A stretch of 64,000 nt of DNA, taken from Vesta saturnalis (lineage: Eukaryota > Arthropoda > Insecta > Coleoptera > Lampyridae). The position numbers and the translations under genes are program-made. Each line of letters begins with the position of its first letter. Positions within the stretch are counted from its first letter, which is position 1. The notes beneath the pieces are model-generated. The model ran no database searches, had not been told where the DNA came from, and saw nothing but the letters and a program-made list of their open reading frames with translations. Below, piece by piece: positions 51,847-64,000 of this stretch. The stretch spans positions 1,020,001 to 1,084,000 of the forward strand of contig JARFJB010001970.1 of NCBI GenBank assembly GCA_036346205.1. The letters run 5' to 3'.

Positions 51847-54533
51847 CAGGATGGCCCATAATGTTTTGGCCAGTGTATATCTCGAAAACTATCAGTACAA
51901 CGATATTGAAATTTGGTAATTATACACAGTGGGTAGTATTACTCATTTTACCAACAATACAAATATCACTGCTAAGTACCTACTAAACCAAAAAGCAAGC
52001 GATAAATAGATATCGCCGAATTACCATAAGAGTAACCTTTACATAAGTGAAAAAATATACAGGGTCTTCCATTAAAAATTTTGTAAATTATACCACGTGA
52101 CCCGAAATGTGACGTTGCAACAAAGTGGCTGCTGGCTTAGAATGGGTATTACTACCCACTGTTTATAATTACTGTTACACGTCTAAACCGTACTAGGCGT
52201 TGTGTATGCTTACCGAAATAAGCGCGTTGCCAAGCCAGCTACAGTGGAAATTGGCGTGGTCAATATAAGGAGTAAAATCATTGAAAAGTAGTTCACTTAC
52301 ACTTACCAGTAATGTAAAACTCATAAAGCTCAGTCCGTTAAAAATTGTCTCCAGGCGCCACCACAATCTTCAATTTTGCTTAAATAAGCAGTCTTAGGCA
52401 GGATGTTAAATTAATCCTATCTGACTGTGGAAGACAGGATTGCATTATACTCAGTGAAACCATTCACCATTCAAATTCAATCACATTTCAAAATAAATTG
52501 ATCCAAAAGCTTAAGAAAATTCTGAAATACACGAGTCGTCGTAAACTTATTGAACACACCCTGTACAAATAAAAATTCCCAAATAGTAAGACGTTAACTT
52601 GAGTACTTTTTAAACATCCCTCGTATACCTGTATATTTCTAATTGTTATAAAACTTTGAGTTAAATAAATTCTAGAAAATTCTAAATAAAATAAACGAAA
52701 TCGGTTTAATAATAAATTGTTATCTCAACAAAATGTTCGTTTATTGCTGAGTAATTCAAACATAGAACGGTTAGTGCTTGTATCATCAATAAAATCGTTG
52801 TACTTTATTAATACTTTATTTTTAAAATCGTATTTATACATTCATTAATAGGTTCAAACTTTAACACTTGAAAATTGTAATTTATGCTGAATAAAAGAAA
52901 TATATAATAAGTACTTTGTTAGTAGTGTTCTGCATATTAATTTCAAAGCTAAATTGAAATGTTGTGATCGATCTGACTCATTATGTAATTTCCAATTGAT
53001 CCTTAAATTCGAAAATATGCAAAGACTAATTTCACTTATCAGGAGGTGTAACCAGTTAGTCACACAATTGACACAAATAAACGACAAAATAAATTAAACA
53101 GTTGATATATATTGACAAATTCGCACATCAATACATGAAGACTATAATTCCCCAATTACTAACACTAAAAACAACAAAATAACTAAAGCTCGATTACCTT
53201 TTTGTCTTTGACGCAACAATAACAAAAAAAAATGTACTTGAAAGATAATCGTACTTGTCTTGGTTCAATAAAATTTTAATCTAATTCTTACGTATTACAC
53301 TAATTAATCCTTTTTCGGTGCGGTAGTTGTAGTCCATATGATCTGCTTTCGGTAATCCTTTTTAAATTCTTAGATGCACTATGCACAAAACACAAGAGGT
53401 AGACGTATTCGCACGACGCACTCGGCTGTAGTACTCACTAACGCAGTGTCTATGGTTTGTTTACTCGCATGCCTGGTATAGGGGCTCTTTAGCCTAACAT
53501 CACATCACTTTATGCTATGATGTTTGCCCTTCAAAACGTTTACCACAGTGAAAATGGTTAATTCCATATACACATCAAAGTTCTTATTTGCTTTTATACA
53601 ATCAATTTGGTATTGCTAACGATTGTACACATTCAATGTTAATGATGACCGCCAATAACTTAACTAAATCTTACAAACTTTTCTTTCAGTCACCTAAATG
53701 GTTACCTTCGGTTCTCTTTATAATGTTAGGTCACTCGTCCCACATTTAAACACTAATAACAAAATATTTGCTGTGTTAACTTCTAATCTGCCTAAGCACT
53801 TTTTATTTTTTGAAGAGAATCACTAATTAATAAAATCAAATTCACCTATCCCAATTGAGTATTTGGTGCGTTTCTTTCCCGCGTTGAAGGTTCCATCGTG
53901 GAAAAAGACGCCAACGATGCGAAATAAACGTAGCCATCTTCAATTACTTTGTCAATTCACTGAAAAATTTCCGTAGAAATCATCAATTGCAATTACATTC
54001 ACACTGTAGGTTAACCAAATTATATCTCAACTTTCTATGTAAATCTCACATGTGGGCGAATTCTATTTCCGCACAATCTAACGAACTCCCTCACATTCTA
54101 TCAACTTCATTCTTGAACATGCATTAATTTACGTATTGCACCATAAAACAAAATTTCTGCAAGCAAAAGTATGCGTCCATACTGCTTACTGCACGTAAAT
54201 AAAATATCAATGTATCATAAGCTCACTCACTCATACGTCTACACCCATTTCTTTAGTCAAAATTCCTTTATACACAGTAGCAAAAAGACAAAACATTATT
54301 TATCAACCAAATTTAACGCTTTCAACACGAAAATCCTTCTACGGCATTCAAATATTCCTTCACACGATAACCAATGCCTCACTAAATTCCAGTAGCATAT
54401 CAATTACACCAACTTACATTACGTATACTCAAAAACATTTTTTCCGTGCAAACTCACTTCAGCAACATTCAAAACACGTTACATACGTTAGTTCTCAAAA
54501 TATATACTGGCCAAAACCTCATGGGCCACCCTG
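51847..54533. mobile_element. 2.7-kb non-autonomous TIR element inside the PIN-like pseudogene
   Basis: Terminal inverted repeats of about 46 bp begin CAGGATGGCCCATAATGTTT at left; the right end is the complement of CAGGGTGGCCCATGAGGTTT. TATA is duplicated (51843-51846, 54534-54537). Removing the element restores the host reading frame across the join (VVNL/YTITSK). No transposase frame is visible inside. A smaller element is nested at 52060-52563. Confidence 0.75.
52060..52563. mobile_element. 504-bp MITE-like element with CAGGGTG ends, nested
   Basis: Starts CAGGGTCTTCCATTAAAAA after TATA and ends ACACACCCTG before TA. The inverted ends are short. An internal segment (52144-52173) is the inverse of 51914-51942 in the host element. 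Confidence 0.5.
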
Positions 54534-54537
54534 TATA

Positions 54538-57135
54538 ACACTATAACAAGCAAAAATATTAACAAAGAAGTAACAAATTAGTTTCGAACATTGATCCAAG
54601 GTTTTGAAAATCCAAATCAACAGTTTAATAATATGTATTTATATAGAAAGGGTACTTTTAAATTTATTTGCAATTACATTAAACAGCTTGAAAGTATTTG
54701 AACGTACATTGAAGCTATGAGAGTAGAAAATTCTGTGCTTCACCTTAAAGGAACTAACGCCTTAATAAAATATTTCATCGCACATGATCACCTGACCTAT
54801 GCTAGACTTATACCACCTTATTTGTCTTCTGTAACATATGCAAAATAAAATCATCCAGAAATGTAGGAAAAATTTCGTTCAGGAAGATTCTCTGTATCCA
54901 AATCGGACGTACCATTCACTACAATTGGTCCTGATCGTGCTATAGAACATGAAAATGGAAAATGGGGGTATTATAAATATAACGCAACATCGATATTTTA
55001 TTATTGCTGCATAGCTTACCCAAATTACTGAAATATTTCGGCAAATAATTTTTTCGGATAGTGGAATTAAAAACACGGCGCCCTGGGGAACAAATGATCA
55101 AATACAAATACTTAGCTTTGAAGGAAGTCTTTACCACCCACATTTTTGAAATACCCGACACTGATGAAGTGAGTAATCTTCTTACCGGAAAAATTTTAGA
55201 TAAAGAAGTAGCTTGAGGTATCTTAAACAGAGATAAGTTCGGAGAAGAAAGATACAAGGCTTTTGAGACTCAAAGAATTTTGGAAGGAAAAGTAGGAACT
55301 TGGGATACGGTTCACAAAATGAACTTAAAAACATTTAAATCATCGAATGCAAAATATAGATCACAACAAGATGAAGAATTGTTCGAAAGATGTCTACTTC
55401 AGCGTTTAGTTTTAGTTTCTAAGACTCGTCAAAATATTAATTTAGGAAGCGTAGTGGGAGAATGCGAATTTGGCTTAGTTCCTCGATCTCTGTTTGTTGC
55501 TGATGGAAAAATTCTACCTCCTACCGAAACATTTAAATTGATGCAAAAAATGGAAGAATTTTCAAAAAATTGCCCAACTCGCCGCCTTTGGATCCATCAG
55601 TCAATCGTAGATCAGTACTTTAAGTTGACGGAATGGGTTCAGTGCAGTGTATTTCAAAGTCTCCATACACGAAGACGTGTAAAGATTTTGCAAATGCATT
55701 TATTTCAATGCTAATAGAAGTCACTCGATCATATGATGAAGTACATTTAATTTTTGTTGCTTACAAGGAGAACTCATTAAAAAGTTTCACTAGATGTAAA
55801 AGGAGTAAAAACTATTCCGATGCCACTTATCATGTTACAGATTGAACACTAATAAAAAACATTTCGCTCAAAGATTTCTTATCAAACTCGAAATCAAAAA
55901 AGGAATTTCTAGCCAAAAAGGTTTTGGAATGTGGAACAACTAGGCATGTTGTTATCTCACATAAAACATAACTATTTCAAATATGCATCTGGCATAAAAT
56001 CTGTTGGAGGATAGTCATAAAGAAACCGATACAATTTTGACACTACATGGAGTTCGTGTGACCGAATATTATGGAAAAGAAATACAAATCGTAGTTCACA
56101 GACCTGACACAGATGCTTTCGTTGTTCTAGTTAGTTATTATGAACAATTAGCAGAAAATGGCTTAATGATAACTGGCCGAGGCAAAAACAAAAGAGAAAT
56201 CGATATTTGGAAAGTGGCTGAATCGTTAAGCAGTTCACACAGAAATGTACTTATTGGTACGGATATGACAGGAAGGTTTTTCAAAATAAGTAAAGAATTT
56301 TGTGCAAAATTATTTTTGGAAATGGATGAAACATCTGGCACACTGACGGCTCTAGCACTATTGAGCAATCAAGATACTTCCACCGCAGAGATGGAGCTTA
56401 CTTTCGAAGAGTTTGTATGTTTGCCTTACAAAAATAACAATTACAAACGCATTAAGGATTTGCCCTGGTACCTGTATTCCATCAACGGTCAAGAACGGGA
56501 AAGCTTACCTCCGACGACTGATGCAACATATTTCAAGGTAAGATAGTTAGGTTATTATCGTTAAAAAAATTATTTTAATAGGTACTTTTGTTCCAATTTC
56601 AGAGAAAACTATATGTCAACTATATGGAAACATTCGTCTCAAAATTCGCAAAGCCTCGCAGATCCAGCTCTATTTGGTTGGAACGAATTAAACGAATCAT
56701 TCCCATGTCAAAATGTTCTTGCAAAAAAGAATTTGGTACCAACAAATGTTCTTGTAGGAAGAATCAAATGGTTTGCACCGATGCATGCGGCTGCTCTGAA
56801 TATTTATGTTTCCGTTCCAATACGCCAGATTTAGCTAGTCCATCACTGGAGAATCCAGATTTATTAGAGAATTGCTGTGACTCAGTAGGTGTGATTTATA
56901 AATTTCCAAAGAATAACAAATTAATATATTTTAGGACAAGATATGGAAGAATTTCAAGCTCTCTATTTAATATGCAGCGTGCAGGGTGCCTAATTTCCAA
57001 GACAAATGGAACAGCGCCTTACTTTTTTAGATTTTTAAGCGTTATTTTTGTTCCAAACTCTAACATACTATGTATCATTAGATTCAGGAGAAAAACCTGC
57101 CCATTTTTTGTTTCGCAAATTTTAGTGTGTTAAGC
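54538..57135 (+). pseudogene. 3' part of the PIN/FEN-like gene with Cys-rich tail
   Basis: Continues the 49990-51846 fragment: FRSGRFSVSKSDVPFTTIG (54880), FKSSNAKYRSQQDEELFERC (55340) and LVPRSLFVADGKIL (55480). Then comes the acidic domain KETDTILTLHG, VHRPDTDAFVVLVSYYEQL and LIGTDMTGRF (56010-56275), and last a Cys-rich tail CSCKKEFGTNKCSCRK...CTDACGC (about 56670-56800). Spaced Glu/Asp pairs resemble a PIN/FEN-like nuclease core; this is inference. A canonical 65-bp GT-AG intron lies at 56538-56602. Frames break near 55230, 55715 and 55980, so it is dead. Confidence 0.65.
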
Positions 57136-57640
57136 ATAATTTTTTAAATTTTTTTAATTAAAAATATTAATTACTATAATTGTTTTGATATTTTATATAA
57201 AATTACACATTTCAAAACTTATTATTTTTTTTAGAAAATAGAGATTCTTCCGAATATTTTGTTTTTGGTTTTCAAAAATCGGTTGGTTATTAATAAAAAT
57301 ATGACTTTTTCAAAAATCGCCCTATTCGCCATTTTCAAATACCTGTTTACAAAAAAAAAGATTTTGGAAAATGCCACCTAGCATTTTCACAAAAAAAAAA
57401 ACCTTTTTCTTAGCACGACATCGAAGCGAGCGAACCGTATGGCTTGACTATTAATTGAAAATACTGTAAATGTATCTAATTATAAACTTATTTTTGTGAT
57501 AATCTAAGCTTATTTTTGTAATAATCTAATAAAATAAACGATATTTAAACCTTAGGTATCTGTTTTTTTATTAAAGCTAAATTTTCACTATAAGTTTCAA
57601 TCATTTCAAAATTTGTGTATTACTAAAATCAAAAATATGA
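57136..57640. other. AT-rich sequence, no gene
   Basis: No recognised feature between the PIN-like pseudogene and the Penelope scrap. Confidence 0.35.
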
Positions 57641-57679
57641 CCAAAAGATACAGAGCGCCGTCTTAAACTACAAGTAAGT

Positions 57680-57900
57680 TTTTTTTTTATTTACAATCAC
57701 TTTTATGTGATTTTATCCTTACATCTAAATTACCGAAGGTTTGACCTATATAACATGAATTGCAATTTAAACAGTTAATTTGGAAACTCCATTAGATCTT
57801 TTTGATACAGGAATTTTATCATTTTGTTTGGAAAATAATTTTTGTAAAGTATTAATCTCTTTTATTGTAATTTTGTGTTCGTTATTTAACATATTCTTAA
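57680..57900 (-). pseudogene. Penelope GIY-YIG fragment
   Basis: The minus strand reads NCNSCYIGQTFGNLDVRIKSHKSDCK (57770-57695 in two parts), the CxxCYIGQT...R...H core of a Penelope GIY-YIG domain. Upstream (57890-57800) is TLQKLFSKQNDKIP-like sequence in another frame. It differs from the 46104-46203 copy (CNKLYTGTT), so it is a separate family. Confidence 0.55.
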
Positions 57901-58013
57901 ATATGAATAAAATTTTTGAAGTTAAGTTACTAACTTACTGAAATGTAGGATTGAAATATTGTTAAAAATTAATTTATTTAATACATTTTATTGGTAGGAA
58001 TTATCAAGTAAAG

Positions 58014-58034
58014 TACACACACACACACACACAT
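58014..58034. repeat. Short (AC)n microsatellite
   Basis: About ten ACAC units. Confidence 0.85.
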
Positions 58035-58124
58035 ATACATAATTTGTTCTAATATATTAAATTATTACAAAAATGGTCGTTGTAACGTTTACCATTCGAT
58101 ATATTAAATAACACTATTTGGGAA

Positions 58125-61100
58125 ATAATAATAATAATAGTGATAATAATAATCGGTCATCGATTCACATTAGAATATAGCCACTCCACTTCGGAGTATA
58201 AAGAGCAGCGACCTGGGATGGATCGGTCCCTTTTCATTCTCTTCTTCCGTATTGTCTTTTATAGTTGTTTTTGTGTTTTTGCTTCCTATACTGTTTTTCT
58301 ATTTCCTACTTTTCCTTCCATTCCTTGACGTTCATTTTTCTTCTACTACTACTTCATACCACCTTTTCTTGGGTCTTCCTCTCGGTCCATTTGTGATAGG
58401 TTTCCATGTGGTTATTTCCTTTATACAGCTTGTTTCTTCTTTTTTCATTAGGTGTCCCATCGATCTCAGCATTTGTGCTTTCATCACTTTATCTATGTCT
58501 TCTTCATTCCTTATTTCTCTCAATTCATGGTTCATATATTGCCTGCCTTCTCCAATTTCCATTTCTTCTTAATCCCATTACTGACCTTAACGTTCTTCTT
58601 TAGAAGATTCTTAGTTGATCCTCTTCTGCTTGCGTTAGCCACATTATTTCAGCTGCATATAATACCGTAGGCCTAATTAATGTTTTATACATTCTTATCT
58701 TGGTTTTTACGCCTAGTCTCTTGGATTTCATTATTTCTTTGTTTGCATAGAATGATATATACCCTTTTAGAATTACATCTTTTATTTCTTTGCTTCGATC
58801 ATTATTCTATGCTGTGTGGACTCCTAAGTAGTTATAGTCTAGTAGTCTTGTAGTTTGCTGTCTTGACTTCTTTAATTTTGTCCGTTTTTCCTCTTTTACA
58901 TTTCATGTATTTCGTTTTTTTCTCATTTAATTCAAGTCCTATCGTTTGTACTTCTTTTACGAGTTCCTTAATGTTTCTTCTAGTCTCTTCCACGACCTTG
59001 CTACAATTACAATATCATCAGCGTATGCTATGATTTGTGTTTCTTTCCTTCTTATAGTCCCTTTCGAGCTTATTTTTCTTATTCAATAGCAAGGTTAGGT
59101 AGCGTTGTCGATAATGCATCTCCTTGACCTATTCCTTTATTGATTGTGAATGGTTCCGTTAGTCCTTCCTCCGTTTCAATTATCCTTTTTGAGTTCTTCA
59201 TGGTCATTTGTATACATCCTCTTTTCATCATTTATTTTGGACTAATTTTATCAAATGCTTGACTAAAGTCAATGCAAGACTTGTGTAATTCGATACCATA
59301 TTCATAAAATTTTTCCAGTAGTTGATACATGATATGTAGGGCATTTATTGTTGATTTCTCTGGGCGAGAATCCATTTGATATTCATCTCCCTCTCTCTCT
59401 CTGCATACTCTTTAAATCCTCTTTGTAATATTGATGTAAATACTTTATATACTGTGCTTAGTAACTTAATTCCTCTATAATTGCAACATTGATGTAGGTC
59501 GCTTTTCTTTGGTATCCTTCTTATTATTCCTATTTCCCATTCTACTGGCGTTGTTTCATGTCTCCATATTTTCTTTATCATGTTAGCTATTATGTCTTGT
59601 AGTTTTGTCCCTCTATATTTTAGCAGCTCTCCATTTATTTCGTCAAATCTCGGTGCCTTGCGATTCTTTATTTTCCTTATGCCATCTAACGTTTTTGCAT
59701 AAGTTGTTTCCTCTGTTCCTTCTGCTCCTCTTTCTTCTTCTTCATTTCTTTCTTCCTTTTCGTGCTCACATTCTTGTCTCTCTTCCTCGTACAGTAGCTC
59801 TCGAAAATGCTCTTTCTATATTTCCTTCTTTTTGTTCCCGTCATATTCAATATTTCCATGTGTATTTCTTAATCCCTTTATTTCTATTGTGTTCTTTCTT
59901 TTTGTATTTTTATTTGTTTGTAGAACATCTTTGTACTTCTATTTTTGTTATTCTCTATTTCCTCCATCACTCTTTCTATCTACTCCTTTTTCGTTTGTAT
60001 ATTCTTTGTGCATCTTTTTTATTTGCTCTACAGGCCTTGTAGGTCCTCTTCTTCCCTTCTTTTTAACCATTTCTTTCTTGCTTGTTTTTTTGTCTGCTAC
60101 TTCCTGACATTCCTCATCATACCATTGTTTCCTTGTTTTCCTCTCCGTCTGTCCTGCGGTTTCTTTGAAGCTTTTTTCAATTGATCCTTTAATGAAAAAA
60201 TCTAGAACGCTGAAACTGTGGCTGGATCTGTAACAAACAAAATACACCCACGTACCACACAAAATTAAAAAACACCGAACGCGTTTCGATAGCTACGCTA
60301 TCATTATCAGCGGTCGACGATTCTTTAATGATATTCCATTTTTTTTTCTATTTCATTTCCTTCTTCTTTTTGTTCTAATTCTTTCTCGATATATATTTTT
60401 TTTACTTTTCTACTGTGTGGTTTTTTTTACATTGCGCTTGTTTCTTCCTTGTATTGTGTTCTTGCTTTATTTTTGCTACTACTAGAAAATGGCCGGTTTC
60501 TACGTTTGCACCTCTGTAAGACGTGACATCTTTGATTATCTTGTTTTGTGTTTCTTTACTATTACATGATATATTTGGTTTCCTCTTGTTGATCCTGGGA
60601 TTATCCATATCTCATTATGTATTCGTTTGTGTTTGTATTTAGTACTACTGATCTCCATGTTTGTTTTTGCTGCAAAATTGCATATTATAATTCCATTGTC
60701 GTTTGTCGTATTGTGTATCGTATATTTTCCAGCTACTTCTCTTTTAAACTTTTCTTTGCCAAATTGTGCGTATGTCTCCTAAAACTACCATGCTACTTTG
60801 TTTCGGTATCTCTTCATATACATTTTCCAATTCGTTGTAATATTTTTTTTTTCTACTTATTTGTTATTCTCTATCGGTGCGTGTATACATATCATATAAT
60901 ACATATTCTGTTCAGAGATAACATATACTACATTCACCGGTTTAAAACAAATTTCATTTATTTTCTTGTCTATTATGAATCCGGTTCATTTATATCGTTG
61001 TTTCATTTCTCCAAAGTAAAATATTGTGAAGTCGTTTTTGTTTATTTCGCCGTAGCCTCCCATCTTATCTCTTGTGTTGCTGCTATGGATACTTTGTGTT

Positions 61101-61440
61101 TTTTAACTCCTTGGCTATTTCTATCATCTTTCCTGGTTTTAACATAGTCTGTATATTCCAAGTAGCTATTCTGTTCATACTATTTTTTTGTTTAGTTTTA
61201 TAATGTTTGTTTTTGTTTATGTCATTTTTATTGCTATACTTATTACTATTTTTGTGTTTACTTTTATATTTTTTATGCCCAACTCCTTATTCGTTGCCTT
61301 GTTCGCATTTCAATTTTTGTTGACCTTCGTTTTTTTATTGTGATGCTCTTACTTGCCTCTCGTCGTTTCTATCATGTAGGAGCTCATTCGTTCTTTTGTC
61401 CCATTTATGTACTTTGTAACCTGCTTAAAACCTTTCTGCA
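58125..61440 (-). pseudogene. RTE-like non-LTR retrotransposon, minus strand
   Basis: Minus-strand order: endonuclease start with ATQEIRW and IHAPIEN-like pieces (about 61080-60880), a linker KQWYDEECQEVADKKTSKKE (60140), RT motifs KIWRHETTPVEWEIGIIRRI and PKKSDLHQCCNYRGIKLLS (59580-59450), and the C-terminal GPRGRPKKRWYE (58380). The 3' end at 58125-58150 is an (ATT)n-type microsatellite tail, as usual for RTE. Stops and frameshifts occur throughout. A 127-bp insert lies at 60196-60322. The family resembles the LINE fragment at 7490-9175. Confidence 0.75.
60196..60322 (-). mobile_element. 127-bp insert with 9-bp target duplication and hammerhead-like motif 3
   Basis: Flanked by CTTTAATGA (60187-60195, 60323-60331). 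On the minus strand: stem I ACCG/CGGT, CTGATAA (60310-60304), one extra T, stem II GATAGC/GCTATC with GTA loop, GAA, palindromic ACGCGT, then T. The G8 of the usual core is A here, so this copy is probably inactive. No coding sequence. It looks like a very short Penelope-terminus or retrozyme-like insertion. Confidence 0.6.
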
Positions 61441-64000
61441 TGATGTGAGAAATTACTAAATAACACATCATACACACTGTATTGGAAATTCATTTCTTAA
61501 AATAATGTCCTTACGTTCTGTTATATAAAGCAATGTAAATCAAATAAATTCGGCGAATGGCCGAATTCCAAAGGTTTAGAGCTACTCAATAACAGTTAGT
61601 TTATGGAACTCCAGTTAGAGGGCGAGCTTAGGACATTCAAACACAAGTTATTTTATTTAATATCAATCGATAACAAAGAAATCAATTCCAACAATTTTTT
61701 CTTTTTGGAAAACGTAGTACATTTCTCATGTCCTTCTTTGAGGTAGCCATTTTACGACGCCTTTTGAAATTTCTGTTCTCTTCTAAAATTTCTAAATCGA
61801 AGATTTTTTGGATACAAATTAGAAGAATTAACTATAGCAAGAATTACTTAGGCTTTTCTGAAAACTACTGTTCTAAATTACTTGGTACTCGCAAGAACAT
61901 TGTGGATATAAAGGAGTTTTTGGTCGTAAAGGGGGTAAGCTGTGTCGTATGTCTTCTTATTTGCTATTAATTCCTAAATTTCTTTGTTAGCGACTGAAAG
62001 CGTAAAACCATAAACAAATTACGCATTTCGTACCACTTCATGTGTGCGCGCCTACGAACATAGGGATAATTGATGTTAATTTCACCTTATATAATACTTA
62101 CGTACCTTTACTTTTAGCATTTAACAATTTTCTTTTCCGTATTTCAGCAGTAGTGCCTACTTATCCGATACACGTTGTATTACTACTGCATTTAAACCGT
62201 GCCTGTTCAATACTGGTAACCAGGAACTGAACTTTACGTCCTTTCATTGACGTTCTACGAATACCTTCATGCCGAATTGGATCGTCTACACCAACTTCAA
62301 TACGATACCAACGATAGAGTAACAATATCCACGCTACCAAGGGTCAGAACTTTTATAATTTTCCCCTGAACTAAATTATAATATTTTCACGGTACGTTTT
62401 AGAAGCCGTACATCTGCTCTACAAACGTAACGTGGTACTCCCTAGATTAATGATCTTCACACACTGGTAAAATTACACACTGATAGTAGTTACTGTTGCT
62501 GCATGTATCTACCTAATTATTCGTTTGATCTTCAGAACGTTTACTTTATAAATTCCCAATACTATTTGATACATTGTGGACAACACCCACATTCACTTCA
62601 AGATAGCGTCCCTCCTGTATAACGAACGTAGGTAAACTGTGCACAAACGTGTTTGATTACAGAGTTGCACATCAGTAGCTGCTTCTTACCAGTTTCATTA
62701 AACCATAAATTGATTTCCTTTCTTTTTTTTAAATTAAATTTTTAGCGGTTTAACTATAACTTCATTTAACTTTTATGTACCTCTAAATTGGTCCACATTT
62801 ACTTGTAAATTTAAAAACTGTTTACCTCAATTATTGGATTATTATTTTGGACTATTATATATGTATTTTCACTTAAAATTTTACTTTTACTGTATTTATA
62901 TTTAACTTTGGTGGGAACGCTCAGTTGCCGGTTTATATCTTTGCTTTTTTTTCTAGTATCTGGTGCAACTCAACAACCCTTCCAATATAAATTTGGTAAT
63001 TAATTCCTAAATCACGAATATTTTAACCTTGACATAATTTTTGGGATGTTGTGAAACCACAAGTGTATTTTATATAAGTTTTGGTTATTAAAATGCTTTA
63101 GGTATACGTTTTTCTTACAGCTTCAACGTAACGAAAGATCTTTCATTTCCGAAAGTTAAACTGTTAAAATAATTAACTTTGTATATTAACTTTCTTTTGG
63201 GTTATGGAAAAAAAACCTCTTTACTGGCGAACGTTGCAATTAATTTCATTTTGGGGTCTAGTTGATATATATGAATTATTATATTATATTATTTATATTG
63301 GTATATAAAAAAAACAAAGATTTAACTGCATTTACTTCGGTTTGGTTGGTTCTGTATTCACCCTTATTTTAAATATTTTAAAAATTAATTTTTGCGTTAT
63401 ACTACCACTTTTTCTTCTTATTCTCGCTTCCCCCATTTTCTCTACTTTCCTCTATCCACCCCTTTAGACATACATCGTTGTCCAGAAGTCGGGGTAACGG
63501 TGAGTTTTGCTTTTGGGAAACGACTTCTGGCTCCTATTTTTTTACACCAGAATTTTTCTTGACGCGTTCGAAGGAGTTCCAAGGTCCCAATAAACCTGTC
63601 GTAAAGCTAACTCGTATCGGCATTTTGTTGATTTGTTTACTGTTGGTTAGATAGTGAGTGCTCCTACTTTTATTTACTCTATGTTTTTATCCAATTTTAT
63701 TTTATGGTAATTATTAAGTACTTTGTCTTACTAATTAATAATTTGCGTATAGTCACGGTTGTGTTCAACCCAAAGCACCGCTTAGGTTGATATATTGTGG
63801 TTCATCTCTCCTGATTGTTTCCTTTGAAGTTTCGGACACTTGGTGTAGGCTACGAACGTTTCATAGAAGGGATTGTTTTTTTTTGGTTAAGTGCATCCCA
63901 ATAGTGAAATATTTAACGCAAATGTGCGGATTGACATTGTCGAGTAAACATTATTGTGAAGGCATACCGTTCTTTACATGTAATAACAATCAGCTGTAAC
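61441..64000. other. No recognised feature
   Basis: AT-rich sequence. No exon, transposase, RT, TIR or tandem array was recognised. Short open frames (for example 61728-61970 and 63787-63999) have no family resemblance. Confidence 0.35.

Noticed and set aside
55160..55200. CTGATGA ... GGAAAA resembling a hammerhead core
   Set aside because: No convincing stem II or stem III. The bases are explained as coding sequence (DTDEVSNLL) of the PIN-like pseudogene.

Overview
This is a 64-kb piece of an AT-rich eukaryotic nuclear genome, almost certainly from an arthropod and probably an insect. The evidence is one multi-exon solute-carrier gene with canonical GT-AG splice sites, embedded in transposable elements typical of insects: Penelope-like elements, jockey/R1-type and RTE-type LINEs, a pogo/Tigger element, a DUF4817-type mariner, a MULE remnant, a Ty3/gypsy integrase, a tRNA-derived SINE and long TIR elements. 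Large microsatellite arrays lie between them. There are no bacterial-type genes, operons or CRISPR arrays.

Region 1-19.2 kb holds the only gene that looks intact: a 9-exon SLC17-type (anion/phosphate/sialin-like) MFS transporter of 498 residues on the + strand. I rebuilt it from splice sites and codon phase. Exons 1-5 lie at 1256-2400 and exons 6-9 at 18408-19129. The 16-kb intron 5 contains a degenerate satellite, a GAY trinucleotide array, a LINE fragment, a CA-rich array, a MULE transposase relic, a 3.3-kb hexamer-to-pentamer array, an (AT)n run, an inverted Penelope terminus with a hammerhead-like motif, and a tRNA-like repeat.

Region 19.8-39 kb is a nest of transposons. One unnamed repeat (repeat A) is present twice. 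Copy 1 (19.8-23.6 kb) carries a 2.5-kb insert. Copy 2 (26.15-38.9 kb) was split by a reverse-strand LINE (26778-31363, 13-bp target duplication), a pogo element (31601-34059) and a near full-length jockey-like LINE (34457-38536). A gypsy integrase fragment and a SINE with a 10-bp target duplication lie between the two copies.

Region 39-49.9 kb has further microsatellites, a 552-bp mariner deletion derivative, Penelope fragments, a mariner inserted into a (TA)n run, two Penelope copies in inverted orientation (the + copy keeps RT and GIY-YIG regions and ends in a hammerhead-like motif), a 1.5-kb element with roughly 550-bp inverted arms, and a tandem array of a roughly 304-bp repeat centred on a tRNA-Ala-like sequence.

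Region 49.9-57.2 kb is a broken member of a widespread invertebrate element-like family with a putative PIN/FEN-like acidic domain, a Cys-rich tail and one 65-bp intron. It is interrupted by a 2.7-kb TIR element. Region 57.2-61.4 kb has a Penelope GIY-YIG scrap and a reverse-strand RTE-like LINE that carries a 127-bp insert with a third hammerhead-like motif. I recognise nothing in 61.45-64 kb.

The most notable signal is a shared hammerhead-like RNA fold at three unrelated places. Each has a 3-4 bp stem I, a CTGANNA core, a 6-bp stem II, GAA, then a short self-complementary stem III followed by a non-G cleavage position. The short palindromic stem III fits pairing between two copies.
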